Positions 1 to 8,357 of a DNA stretch of 64,000 bases are shown piece by piece; position 1 is the first letter of the stretch, and each line of letters begins with the position of its first letter. The stretch is from contig JAAYXE010000165.1 in assembly GCA_012516075.1 (NCBI GenBank), forward strand, positions 1 to 64,000, read 5' to 3'. The position numbers and the translations under genes are program-made. Below the pieces are notes generated by a model that worked only from the letters and a program-made list of their open reading frames with translations, ran no database searches and had not been told where the DNA came from. Source of the stretch: Chloroflexota bacterium. GTDB lineage: Bacteria; Chloroflexota; Anaerolineae; Anaerolineales; UBA4823.

Positions 1-57
<57 letters not shown>

Positions 58-343
58 AACTGTCCGTGTTGCCACGGTTCGTTTCTACTTCACTGGAATT
101 CGACAGGTTCTGCTTCTAATCACTCTTCAGTTGTTAAGGTTCTCACAGACGCACAAAGACACTCAGAGACAATCCCCTGAGACAAGAAGAGCCGCTGCCA
201 ACGATCGACACCGGCACGTCAGTACTGCCTGCAGTCACCTGCCGGCGCTCTGACGATTATTCTTCCAACAATGAATGGGCGTCTATTACCTTTTGAATGA
301 TCTGCCCCCGGTGGGGCGAAATCAAATCCCTGTCCCTCAAGCG
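58..343 (-). other. 16S rRNA leader
   Basis: This is the transcribed leader between the predicted start site (about 343) and the mature 16S end. It holds no open reading frame that I would call. A stretch at about 130-142 (minus strand, ending TTAACAA) resembles a boxA antitermination element, but the match is partial. Confidence 0.5.
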
Positions 344-349
344 TATACT

Positions 350-377
350 ATTATACGCGTTAAGACAGTTCTGTCAA
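350..377 (-). promoter_or_regulatory. rRNA promoter
   Basis: On the minus strand, TTGACA (377-372), a 16-nt spacer and TATAAT (355-350) form a perfect consensus housekeeping-sigma promoter. An AT-rich stretch lies just upstream at about 385-415, like an UP element. It points at the 16S gene and is the only strong promoter in the 440-base stretch between the rRNA and the DUF2203 gene. Confidence 0.85.
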
Positions 378-495
378 GCTATCGTTGGTATGATTTTTAT
401 TAGAACTTTCCTCAACGGTGAGGGCAGATCTTTCGCTTTGAGCCTGCACATTATAGGCCGCTTTCGCCGATTGTCAAGGGTAAATCGAAAATTGC

Positions 496-885
496 CTACA
501 GCGGCTGCCGGCCGGCGAAACCGGCATCCAGATCGTGCCAGTAGAGAACCTGGGGCTCTCCATACTGCCAGCAGAGGTATACCACCTTGCCGTCACGCAC
601 AGCCGGGAAATCCACAAGCCCCAGATTGATCTCTTTCACCACCGCCCCGGTGGCTTCAATTTCTTTAACCAGGGCTTCTACCCGGTTAAAATCCTGAACC
701 ACCTGGCTGGCGGTGCGGCTGCCGCCGTTTCCCAGCGCCTTCTGGATAACCGGCCACACTTCTGGCCGTTTGTCCAGCAGATCTGCCCGGATCTCGAGCA
801 GTTTGGCGACAAGCGGCTGGATCACGCGCAGCGCGCGATTGGCCTCTTCAACCGTAAAGTAACGGATTTCTGGCTGCTGACTCAT
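496..885 (-). CDS. DUF2203 family protein
   Basis: This 129-residue protein matches the DUF2203 family: an N-terminal FTVEEANRAL start, a helical middle, and a C-terminal half with LGLVDFPA, a VYLCWQYGEP stretch and a final YWHDLD-type segment. The length is usual for the family. The biochemical role is unknown; the conserved Trp/His/Asp residues near the C-terminus could form a ligand or metal site, which is inference. It lies alone between the tRNA-Glu terminator and the rRNA promoter. Confidence 0.8.
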   Translation of the reverse strand: MSQQPEIRYFTVEEANRALRVIQPLVAKLLEIRADLLDKRPEVWPVIQKALGNGGSRTASQVVQDFNRVEALVKEIEATGAVVKEINLGLVDFPAVRDGKVVYLCWQYGEPQVLYWHDLDAGFAGRQPL

Positions 886-996
886 ATCCTGTCTCTGAGC
901 AGACGTGTGATAATGCCCCCTGCTGGATTGTAGAGCTGCTGAATCATAACACAGGCTCTGGCGGAAATGCTGTCGCCGCCATTGGCTCCGGACGAA

Positions 997-1023
997 AAGA
1001 ACCGCCTGGTTCAGGCGGTTCTT
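997..1023 (-). terminator. Terminator after tRNA-Glu
   Basis: A 10-bp perfect inverted repeat (AAGAACCGCC / GGCGGTTCTT) with a 7-nt loop is followed on the minus strand by a T-rich run. It begins 5 nt past the tRNA 3' end. Confidence 0.8.
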
Positions 1024-1027
1024 CGTG

Positions 1028-1100
1028 TGCCCCCAGAGGGATTCGAACCCTCGTTTTAGCCTTGAAAGGGCTGCGTCCTAGTCCCCTAGACGATGGGGGC
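1028..1100 (-). tRNA. tRNA-Glu (TTC)
   Basis: This is a 73-nt cloverleaf on the minus strand. The acceptor stem GCCCCCA pairs with TGGGGGC, followed by discriminator A. The anticodon loop CTTTCAA gives TTC, and the T-loop is GGTTCGAATCC. CCA is not encoded. The anticodon stem shows four clear pairs and a C-A mismatch at its outer end. Confidence 0.95.
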
Positions 1101-1115
1101 AGATCAAGCGACGGG

Positions 1116-1144
1116 ATTTTACCACTGGCTATTGCAGCGGTCAA
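1116..1144 (-). promoter_or_regulatory. tRNA-Glu promoter
   Basis: On the minus strand, TTGACC (1144-1139), a 17-nt spacer and TAAAAT (1121-1116) end about 16 nt before the tRNA 5' end. The tRNA therefore has its own promoter and need not depend on the upstream jag operon. Confidence 0.75.
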
Positions 1145-1303
1145 GCAAAAACTGGAAGCAGTTTGAATTTTCGTCCTGCAATTATTCAGACCGCTGCCAG
1201 CCGCTGGAGATTCGATCTATCGGGGCTGGCCCGCCGCCCGGGTTTGCCCTGACGGGCATCATGCTCACCCGGGAGGTGCGGTCAGCCCCAGGTCTGGCTC
1301 AGG

Positions 1304-2143
1304 TTATTTCTCAGGGATAATGGTCACCTTACGGCGTGGTTCTTCACCGATGCTCTGCGTTGTGACATCGGGGTGTGAGCGCAGCTCGATGTGAATCAGA
1401 CGCCGTTCGTTTGCGGGCATCGGTTCGAGCACCTGACGGCGACCTGTCTTGACCGCCTGCTCGGCCATCCGGCGTGCAAGCTGGCGGATCTGCTGCTCGC
1501 GCCGCTGCCGGTAGCCCTCGACATCGACGATCAGGGGGATCGACCTCCCCAGTTCCTTACCCACGATCAGAGCGGCGATATACTGCAGTGCGTTTAAGGT
1601 CTCTGCGCGAGGGCCAATTAATATGCTCAGATCACTTCCGTGCACATCCACCCGAACAGGTACACGGCTCTGTGCGTCATCGGCCTCGCCGTAGCTTGCT
1701 GTTACCACTGCGCGCACACTCATTTTTTCCAGCAGATCGCTTACGGTATCGCGTGCAACGCGCAGAACAAGGTCTTCATCGACGTCCCCTTCAACCACCG
1801 GCGAGGGAGCTGCCTGTTCCTCTACCGCTTCGGAATCGTGTTCTAGTGGAGAGGTGCTGACAGTCTGCGGGGTCTCAACAACAGGCGCCGGTGGGGCGGC
1901 CGGTGGCGTATCGCTGGTAACCGGGTGGGAGATGTCCTCAAAAACGCCGGCAGAGGCTGCTTCTTTAATCGTCAGGCGCACCCGGGCCTGGCGGGATCCC
2001 AGACCAAACAAACCCCTGCTACCCGGATCAAGCACTTCTACTTCCACTGCATCTTCCGAAAGCCCCAGTTCATTCAGGCCGTTTGCAATCGCTTCTTCTA
2101 CGGTTGGAGCAATGACCTCCAGGCTTGCGCGTTTCATACTCAT
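1304..2143 (-). CDS. jag: Jag/KhpB RNA-binding protein (Jag_N-KH-R3H)
   Basis: This 279-residue protein is the last gene of the rpmH-yidC operon. The N-terminal Jag_N domain (about 5-55; EVIAPTVEEAI, GLFGLG) is followed by an acidic, Pro/Val-rich linker (about 70-120). A KH domain (about 125-205; the GPRAETLNALQY loop stands for the GxxG region) and an R3H domain (about 210-279; ANERRLIHIELRSHPDVTTQSIGEEPRRKV) complete it. KhpB/Jag proteins bind RNA and tune cell-wall growth and division, often as targets of Ser/Thr kinases. Linkage behind yidC is the usual arrangement. Confidence 0.93.
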   Translation of the reverse strand: MSMKRASLEVIAPTVEEAIANGLNELGLSEDAVEVEVLDPGSRGLFGLGSRQARVRLTIKEAASAGVFEDISHPVTSDTPPAAPPAPVVETPQTVSTSPLEHDSEAVEEQAAPSPVVEGDVDEDLVLRVARDTVSDLLEKMSVRAVVTASYGEADDAQSRVPVRVDVHGSDLSILIGPRAETLNALQYIAALIVGKELGRSIPLIVDVEGYRQRREQQIRQLARRMAEQAVKTGRRQVLEPMPANERRLIHIELRSHPDVTTQSIGEEPRRKVTIIPEK

Positions 2144-2226
2144 ATTTGCCTCTCAAAAGTCCTGATTTCGCCAGTGAGTCCTCCCGGTGAGTGTGTGATT
2201 TCCATCCGGGAACGCAGGAGAACAGC

Positions 2227-3051
2227 CTATTTTCCAGACTGGCCTTTGCGAGCTTCCTTAGATGGACCTTTTACCGGAGCAGCTTCTGCCGGCCGCCGGA
2301 AGGAAAGCAAATTCCGCCAGTCGGCCCTCCCCATCGCGGTGTACTGCACAATCGTGAACAGGTTGCTGATCACAAAATAGAGCGCCAGCCCCGAGGCAAA
2401 GGTAAGCGCCAGATAACCCATCAGGAGCGGCATATAAATGTTCATCGCCTGGGTCATCTGGGCTGCCGTCTGCTGTTCTCCGGCCAGGGACGGAGGGGTC
2501 ATCACCCTCGATTGAAGGAAGGTGGTCACCAGCACGATGATTGCCAGCACTGGAATACCAAACGGCAGGAAGGGCAGGTTCAGGCGCTCTGGCTGGCTGA
2601 GATCCATCCACAGGAACTCATTATTGATGGGGATTAATCTTGCTGCATCGATAAAGGAGTAAATGTGGCCAGAAAAGTTCAGCAGCTGGATTGGGGTTAC
2701 CGCCAGCGCCTGGATGATCGCCTGGTACAGGCCGATAATGATCGGAAACTGGATCAGCGTGGGCAGACAGGATCCGAAGGGATTGATCCCCATCTCCTGA
2801 TACAGCTTCATCTGCTCTTCCTGAAGTTTCTGTTTATCGTCCTTATACTTCTTTTGAATATCCTGCCATTTTTTGGATTTCTGCATTTCCTGCAGGGCGG
2901 CGGCACTGCGCATTTGCGACAGGTTCAACGGATGGGTGAGCAGGCGGATCAGAATCGTAAAGACAATAATGGCCACGCCAAAATTGCCGATTACGCTGTA
3001 GATCCACAGCAGAATATTGATCATGGGGTTGATAATGAGAATATCCCACAT
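2227..3051 (-). CDS. yidC: YidC/Oxa1 membrane protein insertase
   Basis: This 274-residue insertase moves proteins into the cytoplasmic membrane, alone or with SecYEG. It is the short form without the large periplasmic domain of Gram-negative YidC. It opens with a hydrophobic segment (about 13-35), then a charged cytoplasmic coiled hairpin (about 55-90, Lys/Gln/Glu-rich), the conserved core GSCLPTLIQFPIIIGLYQ (about 93-111) and further membrane segments up to about 245. A basic tail ends the protein. It lies between the propeller lipoprotein gene and jag. Confidence 0.95.
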   Translation of the reverse strand: MWDILIINPMINILLWIYSVIGNFGVAIIVFTILIRLLTHPLNLSQMRSAAALQEMQKSKKWQDIQKKYKDDKQKLQEEQMKLYQEMGINPFGSCLPTLIQFPIIIGLYQAIIQALAVTPIQLLNFSGHIYSFIDAARLIPINNEFLWMDLSQPERLNLPFLPFGIPVLAIIVLVTTFLQSRVMTPPSLAGEQQTAAQMTQAMNIYMPLLMGYLALTFASGLALYFVISNLFTIVQYTAMGRADWRNLLSFRRPAEAAPVKGPSKEARKGQSGK

Positions 3052-3127
3052 ATCAGTTTATCTTTCCTCAAATCCATATGAAGCCGCTGGGGACGGCTGT
3101 AAACAGTAAGTCTGCGCCAGAGCGGCT

Positions 3128-4231
3128 CTACGGTTCAAAAGTCCAGGCCTGCTCTCCGTTGGGTCCAAAAGCAACCAGCCGGGCATTTCCACCGACAGGC
3201 GCCACCAGAATGTACTCACCCGTCCACACTGGTCCCGTGTACAGGTTCGTACCGGTCAGGGTTTTTACCCATCGTGCCTGTCCGTTCGCTTTGTCCAGCG
3301 CGTGGAATGTGCCGTTCTCGGCTGTGAAGTAAACCGTATCTTCCAGCACCAGAGCCTGCCCCGGAATGGCGGCGTTCTGGCCGTTTTCCAGGCTCACCTG
3401 CCAGAGGAAGTCGCCTCCTGAGGTCGGTAAAGCATAGAAATTGCCCTGCAGGTCTCCAAAGTACAGGATATCACCATCCAGGACCGGGCTAGCCCAGATC
3501 CATCCACGGGTGGTTACTTGCCAGAGGACCTCACCGGACGCGGCGTCCAGGGCCAGCATCTGATTATTAAAGGTGCCCGCATAGAGAACACCGTCTTCAG
3601 ACAGCAGCGGGCTTCCCACAATCGCACCGCCCAGATCGCCCGAATCCCAGACGAGTTCACCACTGGTCATATCCAGGGCATAAATGCGGTGGTCCATGGC
3701 GGGCACATAGAGTAAACCGCCGTTTGCGACCGGGCGGCCCCACAGCGACTGGGTGGATTCAAATGTCCACAACAGGTTTCCGCTCTCGTCGAGCGCGTAC
3801 AGGCGTTTATCCGCATTAGGAGCGAAAACTCCCTGTTCGGTCACCAGCGGGCCATCCACATAACGATTGGCTGCTCCCGTAAAAGTCCAGTTCACCCGGT
3901 TCTGCCCGGCTGCGGCATCGGTACGCAGGTTGTAGAGAATATTATTGTAACCGCCGACAACCAGATTTCCATCCTCAGTTAGAGCAGGCGGAGCAAAAAA
4001 GCTGATGTTCCGGTCGGCTTCCTGCGGAAAACGCCATAGTTCGCTTCCATTGCTCGTGTCGACAGCGTGCACATGCTGCTGGAAGGCCAGATAGGCAACC
4101 TGACCATCCTCACTGAGTGTGATACCCGGCCACCCGGCCGCGGCGCTGGCCCCTCCAGCGCAGGCGCTGAGCAGGCTGGCAAGTAAAATCATGAGAAAAG
4201 TGACGTAAATGATACGGCGTGAAGTTTTCAT
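3128..4231 (-). CDS. PQQ-like beta-propeller lipoprotein (BamB-like fold)
   Basis: A 367-residue exported lipoprotein: basic start, hydrophobic segment and lipobox LLSAC (Cys24), then a beta-propeller. About eight repeats are visible, each ending in a pattern such as LYALDESGN, IYALDMTSG or LALDAASG, with W-F/W-Q at blade starts. The fold resembles BamB, but no outer-membrane assembly genes are present, so a direct BamB role is unlikely. It sits inside the yidD-yidC gap of an operon for membrane protein insertion, which suggests (inference) a surface scaffold or chaperone acting on inserted or exported proteins. The substrate is unknown. Confidence 0.85.
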   Translation of the reverse strand: MKTSRRIIYVTFLMILLASLLSACAGGASAAAGWPGITLSEDGQVAYLAFQQHVHAVDTSNGSELWRFPQEADRNISFFAPPALTEDGNLVVGGYNNILYNLRTDAAAGQNRVNWTFTGAANRYVDGPLVTEQGVFAPNADKRLYALDESGNLLWTFESTQSLWGRPVANGGLLYVPAMDHRIYALDMTSGELVWDSGDLGGAIVGSPLLSEDGVLYAGTFNNQMLALDAASGEVLWQVTTRGWIWASPVLDGDILYFGDLQGNFYALPTSGGDFLWQVSLENGQNAAIPGQALVLEDTVYFTAENGTFHALDKANGQARWVKTLTGTNLYTGPVWTGEYILVAPVGGNARLVAFGPNGEQAWTFEP

Positions 4232-4309
4232 TCTGTTATAAGGCTGTCCATTTCTTGATAGTCAGATGATCACCGTTCTGCTGGTCAACAGATGCGGTGA
4301 ACCGGCCGG

Positions 4310-4663
4310 CTAGGGAACAGGATCAAATCCACCCGGGTTAAAAGGGTTGCAGCGCAAAATACGCCATACAGCCATTAAGCCCCCTTTGAGCGCGCCATAC
4401 TTATAAATTGCCTGGTAACCGTAATGAGAACACGTGGGATAAAAGCGGCAGGTATTCGGAGGCAGTGCGCGTGAAAGAGTCGCCTGGTATATCCGAATGG
4501 GAATCAGAAGCAGAAACCGCGGCAGATTCCACAGGGTGATGGGTAAATCCCGCAGACGCGGTTCATCCACATGACCGTGCCCTTCGTGACCTGAATTGTT
4601 CGCATCAGGATCGAAATGCAGATCAGGAGGATCCGTGGAATGAGGAGGGGCGTTCTTCAACAT
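4310..4663 (-). CDS. yidD: YidD membrane protein insertion efficiency factor
   Basis: The C-terminal ~80 residues carry the full YidD signature: [10 protein letters not shown], the [14 protein letters not shown] motif with its conserved Cys, [16 protein letters not shown] and NPGGFDPVP. Family members are 70-90 residues, so 117 residues from the ATG at 4663 gives an unusually long His/Asp-rich N-terminus and overlaps the rnpA end by 41 bp. A GTG at 4567 would give a normal-length protein. YidD sits at the inner face of the membrane and assists YidC. Confidence 0.9.
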   Translation of the reverse strand: MLKNAPPHSTDPPDLHFDPDANNSGHEGHGHVDEPRLRDLPITLWNLPRFLLLIPIRIYQATLSRALPPNTCRFYPTCSHYGYQAIYKYGALKGGLMAVWRILRCNPFNPGGFDPVP

Positions 4664-5006
4664 GAGAATGCTGGAGCAGATTTGCCCTGCGCAGAAGAGC
4701 AGCGACAGCCTCCTGGATCTGGAGGAACGTGGCCTGCAGCAGCGGCTGGCGAGCGATGAGGATAACGTCCCACCCAGGAATGACAGCCTTTATGTATGAC
4801 TGGAGAGCAGCCCTGAGCAGGCGCTTGGCACGATTACGTTTAACTGCGGAGCCCAGCCGCCTGCCGGCAGCAATGCCAAAGCGGGTCTGATCCTGCAGCT
4901 CGTTCGGGTGGGCTACCAACACGACAAGCGGGTGGGCATAAGACTTTCCCAACCGCCGCACCCGCTGAAAATCGGCTGAACTGGTCAGGCGAAACTTGCG
5001 CTGCAC
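4623..5006 (-). CDS. rnpA: Ribonuclease P protein component
   Basis: RnpA is the protein subunit of RNase P, which matures tRNA 5' ends. This 127-residue version has the N-terminal [11 protein letters not shown] motif, the central [24 protein letters not shown] helix region with the RNR signature (about 42-65), and a late IARQPLL strand. The last ~20 residues are His/Ser-rich and overlap the start of yidD, indicating translational coupling. It lies 59 bp after rpmH, the classical pair. Confidence 0.93.
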   Translation of the reverse strand: MQRKFRLTSSADFQRVRRLGKSYAHPLVVLVAHPNELQDQTRFGIAAGRRLGSAVKRNRAKRLLRAALQSYIKAVIPGWDVILIARQPLLQATFLQIQEAVAALLRRANLLQHSHVEERPSSFHGSS

Positions 5007-5065
5007 CCTAGGGTCTTCGTATTCCTACCACGTATCTCTTCGCGCGTGCGCCTGGAAAGCTGTGG

Positions 5066-5242
5066 CTATGCTTTCCAGTTCACCTTTTTGACGTGATTGT
5101 TCATGCTCACGGTCAATTTGTAGCGCCCTTTCGCCCGGCGGCTCTTCAGGACTTTGCGCCCAGAGGCAGTCGCCATGCGAGCCCGGAAACCGTGAACACG
5201 CACGCGGCGGCGAATCTTGGGTTGATATGTTCGTTTCGGCAT
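5066..5242 (-). CDS. rpmH: 50S ribosomal protein L34
   Basis: A 58-residue basic protein on the minus strand, start ATG at 5242, stop TAG at 5066-5068. It begins MPKRTYQPK, then [19 protein letters not shown] and [11 protein letters not shown], the L34 signature, and ends [12 protein letters not shown]. The C-terminus is about ten residues longer than in typical 44-48-residue L34. A Shine-Dalgarno-like TAGGA lies about 8 nt before the ATG. It is the first gene of the rpmH-rnpA-yidD-lipoprotein-yidC-jag operon. Confidence 0.96.
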   Translation of the reverse strand: MPKRTYQPKIRRRVRVHGFRARMATASGRKVLKSRRAKGRYKLTVSMNNHVKKVNWKA

Positions 5243-5328
5243 TCGACAATCCTATCTTTTCAGAGAGATGATAACGATTCACAACACATGAAATTCGTCC
5301 GCAGTGAATAAGCTGTGGACGAAACCTG

Positions 5329-5356
5329 ATTATACCCTAAGGAACAGGTTTGTCAA
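5329..5356 (-). promoter_or_regulatory. rpmH operon promoter
   Basis: On the minus strand, TTGACA (5356-5351), a 16-nt spacer and TATAAT (5334-5329) form a perfect consensus promoter about 87 nt upstream of rpmH. It is back to back with the promoter of the PerR-like gene; the two -35 boxes are 34 nt apart. Confidence 0.85.
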
Positions 5357-5390
5357 TTCCCGCAGTCTCGCGATTTTGAAGTTGTGCTCC

Positions 5391-5445
5391 TTGACAATTT
5401 GATCCTCTGTTATTTATAATCATTCTATATTTATAATGGTTATTA
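5391..5445 (+). promoter_or_regulatory. perR-like promoter with two Per-box-like sites
   Basis: TTGACA (5391-5396), an 18-nt spacer and TATAAT (5415-5420) make a strong promoter. Two 7-1-7 imperfect palindromes similar to the Per box (TTATAATnATTATAA) lie at 5414-5428 and 5431-5445. Each has a perfect left half and 5 of 7 bases in the right half. The first covers the -10 box and the second covers the start region, so autorepression by the downstream gene is likely. Confidence 0.7.
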
Positions 5446-5464
5446 TTTAAGATCCAGGCCTTTT

Positions 5465-5929
5465 ATGATGAATGACACAATCACAACCAAAACCGACATG
5501 CTTACCAGCGCGCTAAAAAACGCGGGACTGCGCCTGACTTTACAGCGCATCGCCATCTGTGAACTGCTGGCTGCTACAGACAAACACCCGACTGCCCAGG
5601 AAATCCACGAGGCTTTGAAGCCAAAATACCCCACACTGAGCCTGGCGACGGTTTACAACACGCTGGAGACCCTGGTGGACCTGGGGGTCATCAACAGTCT
5701 GGGTTCCGCAGTGGATGACGCCGTTCATTACGACGCCGATACTTCGCCCCATGTGAACCTGGCCTGCACTTCCTGTCACCGGGTGATCGACCTTCCCAGC
5801 ATCCACGTACAGGCGCTGAAAAACGAAGTCGCGCAGAGCTCCGGTTATCAAATTCAGGGTGCGCGCGTCCTGTATTACGGGCTGTGTCCGGACTGCCAGA
5901 AGCGCCGGGCTGCAGCCGGCCAGGACTGA
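5465..5929 (+). CDS. PerR/Fur-family metal-dependent repressor
   Basis: A 154-residue Fur-superfamily repressor: winged helix (about 13-88; LRLTLQRIAICELL, HPTAQEIH, LSLATVYNTLETL) and a dimerisation/metal domain. Both structural Zn(Cys)4 pairs are present (C101-x2-C104 and CPDC near the end). PerR-type regulatory ligands are mostly kept: H41, D90, H96 and D109 (PerR has Asp here, Fur has Glu). The ligand equivalent to B. subtilis PerR H93 is Asn98. A second ATG follows directly at 5468. It has Per-box-like sites over its promoter and a metal ATPase downstream, so it likely senses Fe(II)/peroxide. The PerR assignment over Fur is inference. Confidence 0.85.
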   Translation: MMNDTITTKTDMLTSALKNAGLRLTLQRIAICELLAATDKHPTAQEIHEALKPKYPTLSLATVYNTLETLVDLGVINSLGSAVDDAVHYDADTSPHVNLACTSCHRVIDLPSIHVQALKNEVAQSSGYQIQGARVLYYGLCPDCQKRRAAAGQD

Positions 5930-5948
5930 GATTGATTTCCTTCCCCAC

Positions 5949-5975
5949 CTGTTTTTTCTTAGTAATAAAAAACAG
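5949..5975 (+). other. AT-rich intergenic hairpin
   Basis: A 9-bp inverted repeat (CTGTTTTTT / AAAAAACAG, 9-nt loop) lies between the repressor and the ATPase gene. It is weak as a terminator because no T-run follows; it might act as an mRNA processing or attenuation element. Confidence 0.4.
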
Positions 5976-6005
5976 ACGACAATAAAACTCTCATGGATTA
6001 AGGAA

Positions 6006-8345
6006 ATGAACGGATTAGCATCACGAAACCTTGGAGAAGATCTGGTACTCCCAGAACTGGGAACTCGCTGTACAGATGTCCTCAGTGATACCCTGCAGGG
6101 TTTCGCCGGAATCCAGCAGGCAGAATTTGATGTGCAGAGCGGCCGATTACGAATCAGCTACGACCCCCATATCCTGTCGGATGAAAACGCACTCCGGGTC
6201 GTCCAGAAAGCCGGTAGAGAAGCCTACAACCGGGTTGCACAGTGCGCTCAGAAGGGAAATGCCGCCTGCGAAGCATGTCTGGTTCAGATGGGCGAAATCC
6301 TGGCACGCCAGTACGAACAGCTTGCCACGCTCCCGCTGCGGAGCGAAGTTCAGTACAACAACGGCGTCATGGAAATCCGCCTGAGCGGTCGTCAGATGGC
6401 TTCCAGCGAGCTGGCTCAAGCAGAAATCACGCCGCTGCCTTCCGTTCCGGAAAAACCTGCCCTCCCGGCCATCCCGCGTGAAAAACTGGAGGTGGCCCTC
6501 ACCATTGTAACTGCGGCAGCAGGCCTGCTCGCCTATTTTGGCGCGCAGTTCAACTGGTACCCGGCGCCCGTTTCAGCACTGCTGTATGGGATCGCCTTTA
6601 TCGCCGGCGGTTATTACGGTTTCTTAGACGGAATTGAGGTGCTGAAAGAACGGCGGCTGGATGTTAATTTACTGATGATCCTGGCGGCTCTGGGAGCTGC
6701 GGTCGTCGGGCAGCCAGCCGAAGGTGCTGCACTGCTCTTCCTGTTTTCGCTGTCAAATTCTCTGCAGTCTTTCGCCATGGACCGCAGCCGTAAGGCCATC
6801 GAAAAGCTGCTCGACTTACGCCCACCTACAGCTACTGTGCGGCGCGGTTCCCGACTGGTCACCCTGCCTATCGAGAAGCTCATTATCGGCGATACCGTGC
6901 TGGTACGGCCGGGCGAACGCTTCCCCATCGATGGAGAGGTCATCAGCGGTCGTTCAACGGTCGACCAGTCGACCATCACCGGCGAGTCGGTTCCCGTCGA
7001 TAAAGGCCCCGGCGACAGCGTTTTTGCCGGCACCGTGAACGGAACCGGCGCCCTGGAAATCCGCACCACCCATCTGGCCAATGACACTACCCTGGCAAAA
7101 ATTGTCCAGATGGTCGAAAAAGCTCAGGCTAACAAAGCCCGTACTCAGCGCATGCTGGACCAGTTTGAACAGTACTATGCCCTCCTGGTGCTCGCTGGAG
7201 CCGCCCTGCTCATCGTCATTCCGCTTCTCCTGGGTCAGGAGTTTTACCCGACCTTTTACCGGTCCATGACCTGGCTGGTTGTGGCTTCACCCTGTGCTCT
7301 GGTGATCTCCACCCCTGCAAGCATCCTTTCGGCCATTGCCAACGGCGCCCGGCGCGGGATCCTTTTCAAAGGCGGGGTTCACCTGGAGCAGACAGCGACG
7401 GTCAAAGTGGTCGCCTTCGACAAAACCGGGACATTAACGGCCGGCGCTCCTGAGCTGACCTATCTGGAAGCCCAGCCCGGAATTACAGAAGAGGAGCTGC
7501 TTCGCACTGCCGCAGCGGCAGAGGCACGCTCTGAACATCCCCTGGCGAAAGCGATTGTATCTGCCGCTGAAGCGCGCGGACTGAAACTGCCCGTTTCGAG
7601 GGAATTTCAGGCTATCCCCGGCCAGGGTGTAGAGGCTTTCGTTGAAGGCCAGCAGGTCTGGATTGGCAGTGAGCGCCTTTACAATGAACGCCGGGTTGAG
7701 ATCCCCGGCGAGCTGCTCAGCCGGGCGCGGCAGCTGGAGGAGGACGGCCAGACGGTAATGATCGTCCACGCCGGCGGCAAATGGCTGGGGCTGCTTGCCG
7801 TGGCCGACACCCTGCGCCCTGAAGCAGCAGAGATCATTGCAGACCTGAAGCGGCTCGGCATCGAACGGGTGATCATGCTGACCGGTGATAACGAACGCGT
7901 GGCAGCAGCAGTGGCAAAGCGCGCCGGCGTGGACGAATATTATGCTGGGCTGCTGCCGGGAGATAAGGTGCGCATCCTACAGAAAGCGCGGGCTCGCTAC
8001 GGTCAGATTGCAATGGTAGGTGACGGGGTAAACGATGCCCCCGCCCTTGCCACTGCCGATCTGGGCATCGCGATGGGCGGTGCCGGAACCGACGTGGCCC
8101 TCGAAACGGCCGATGTTGTCCTGATGGCCGACGACCTCAGGCACCTGCCTTATGCCATTGGCCTGGCGCGTCAGGCACGCCGCACCGTCTGGCAAAACCT
8201 GGCCTTTGCACTGGGTGTGATTGTCCTGCTGGTAGCAACAACTTTCGGTGCCCAGCTGCCGCTGCCGCTGGGTGTCATCGGACACGAGGGCAGTACCGTG
8301 CTGGTCGTCCTGAACGGCCTCAGGCTGTTGGGTTACAAACGCTGA
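6006..8345 (+). CDS. P1B-4-type metal-exporting ATPase (probable Fe(II)/Co(II) efflux)
   Basis: About 780 residues from the ATG at 6006, chosen because the upstream extension overlaps the repressor gene. The N-terminal ferredoxin-like region resembles an HMA domain but lacks CxxC; a C-x7-C-x2-C cluster follows at about residue 78. The ATPase core has TGES, phosphorylated Asp472 in DKTGTLT, SEHPLA and GDGVNDAP. The transport-helix motif is Ser-Pro-Cys (428-430) and the last helix has HEGST (about 760). SPC plus HEGxT defines P1B-4 pumps (PfeT, FrvA, CoaT, CtpD), not the CPC copper or zinc pumps. Position behind a PerR-like repressor fits the PfeT model of iron efflux under peroxide or iron stress. 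Confidence 0.87.
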   Translation: MNGLASRNLGEDLVLPELGTRCTDVLSDTLQGFAGIQQAEFDVQSGRLRISYDPHILSDENALRVVQKAGREAYNRVAQCAQKGNAACEACLVQMGEILARQYEQLATLPLRSEVQYNNGVMEIRLSGRQMASSELAQAEITPLPSVPEKPALPAIPREKLEVALTIVTAAAGLLAYFGAQFNWYPAPVSALLYGIAFIAGGYYGFLDGIEVLKERRLDVNLLMILAALGAAVVGQPAEGAALLFLFSLSNSLQSFAMDRSRKAIEKLLDLRPPTATVRRGSRLVTLPIEKLIIGDTVLVRPGERFPIDGEVISGRSTVDQSTITGESVPVDKGPGDSVFAGTVNGTGALEIRTTHLANDTTLAKIVQMVEKAQANKARTQRMLDQFEQYYALLVLAGAALLIVIPLLLGQEFYPTFYRSMTWLVVASPCALVISTPASILSAIANGARRGILFKGGVHLEQTATVKVVAFDKTGTLTAGAPELTYLEAQPGITEEELLRTAAAAEARSEHPLAKAIVSAAEARGLKLPVSREFQAIPGQGVEAFVEGQQVWIGSERLYNERRVEIPGELLSRARQLEEDGQTVMIVHAGGKWLGLLAVADTLRPEAAEIIADLKRLGIERVIMLTGDNERVAAAVAKRAGVDEYYAGLLPGDKVRILQKARARYGQIAMVGDGVNDAPALATADLGIAMGGAGTDVALETADVVLMADDLRHLPYAIGLARQARRTVWQNLAFALGVIVLLVATTFGAQLPLPLGVIGHEGSTVLVVLNGLRLLGYKR

Positions 8346-8357
8346 CCTCAAAAATCT

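Noticed and set aside
5314..5322. DnaA-box-like TGTGGACGA near rpmH
   Set aside because: It has 7 of 9 matches, occurs singly and no dnaA gene or AT-rich unwinding region accompanies it; not enough for an origin.
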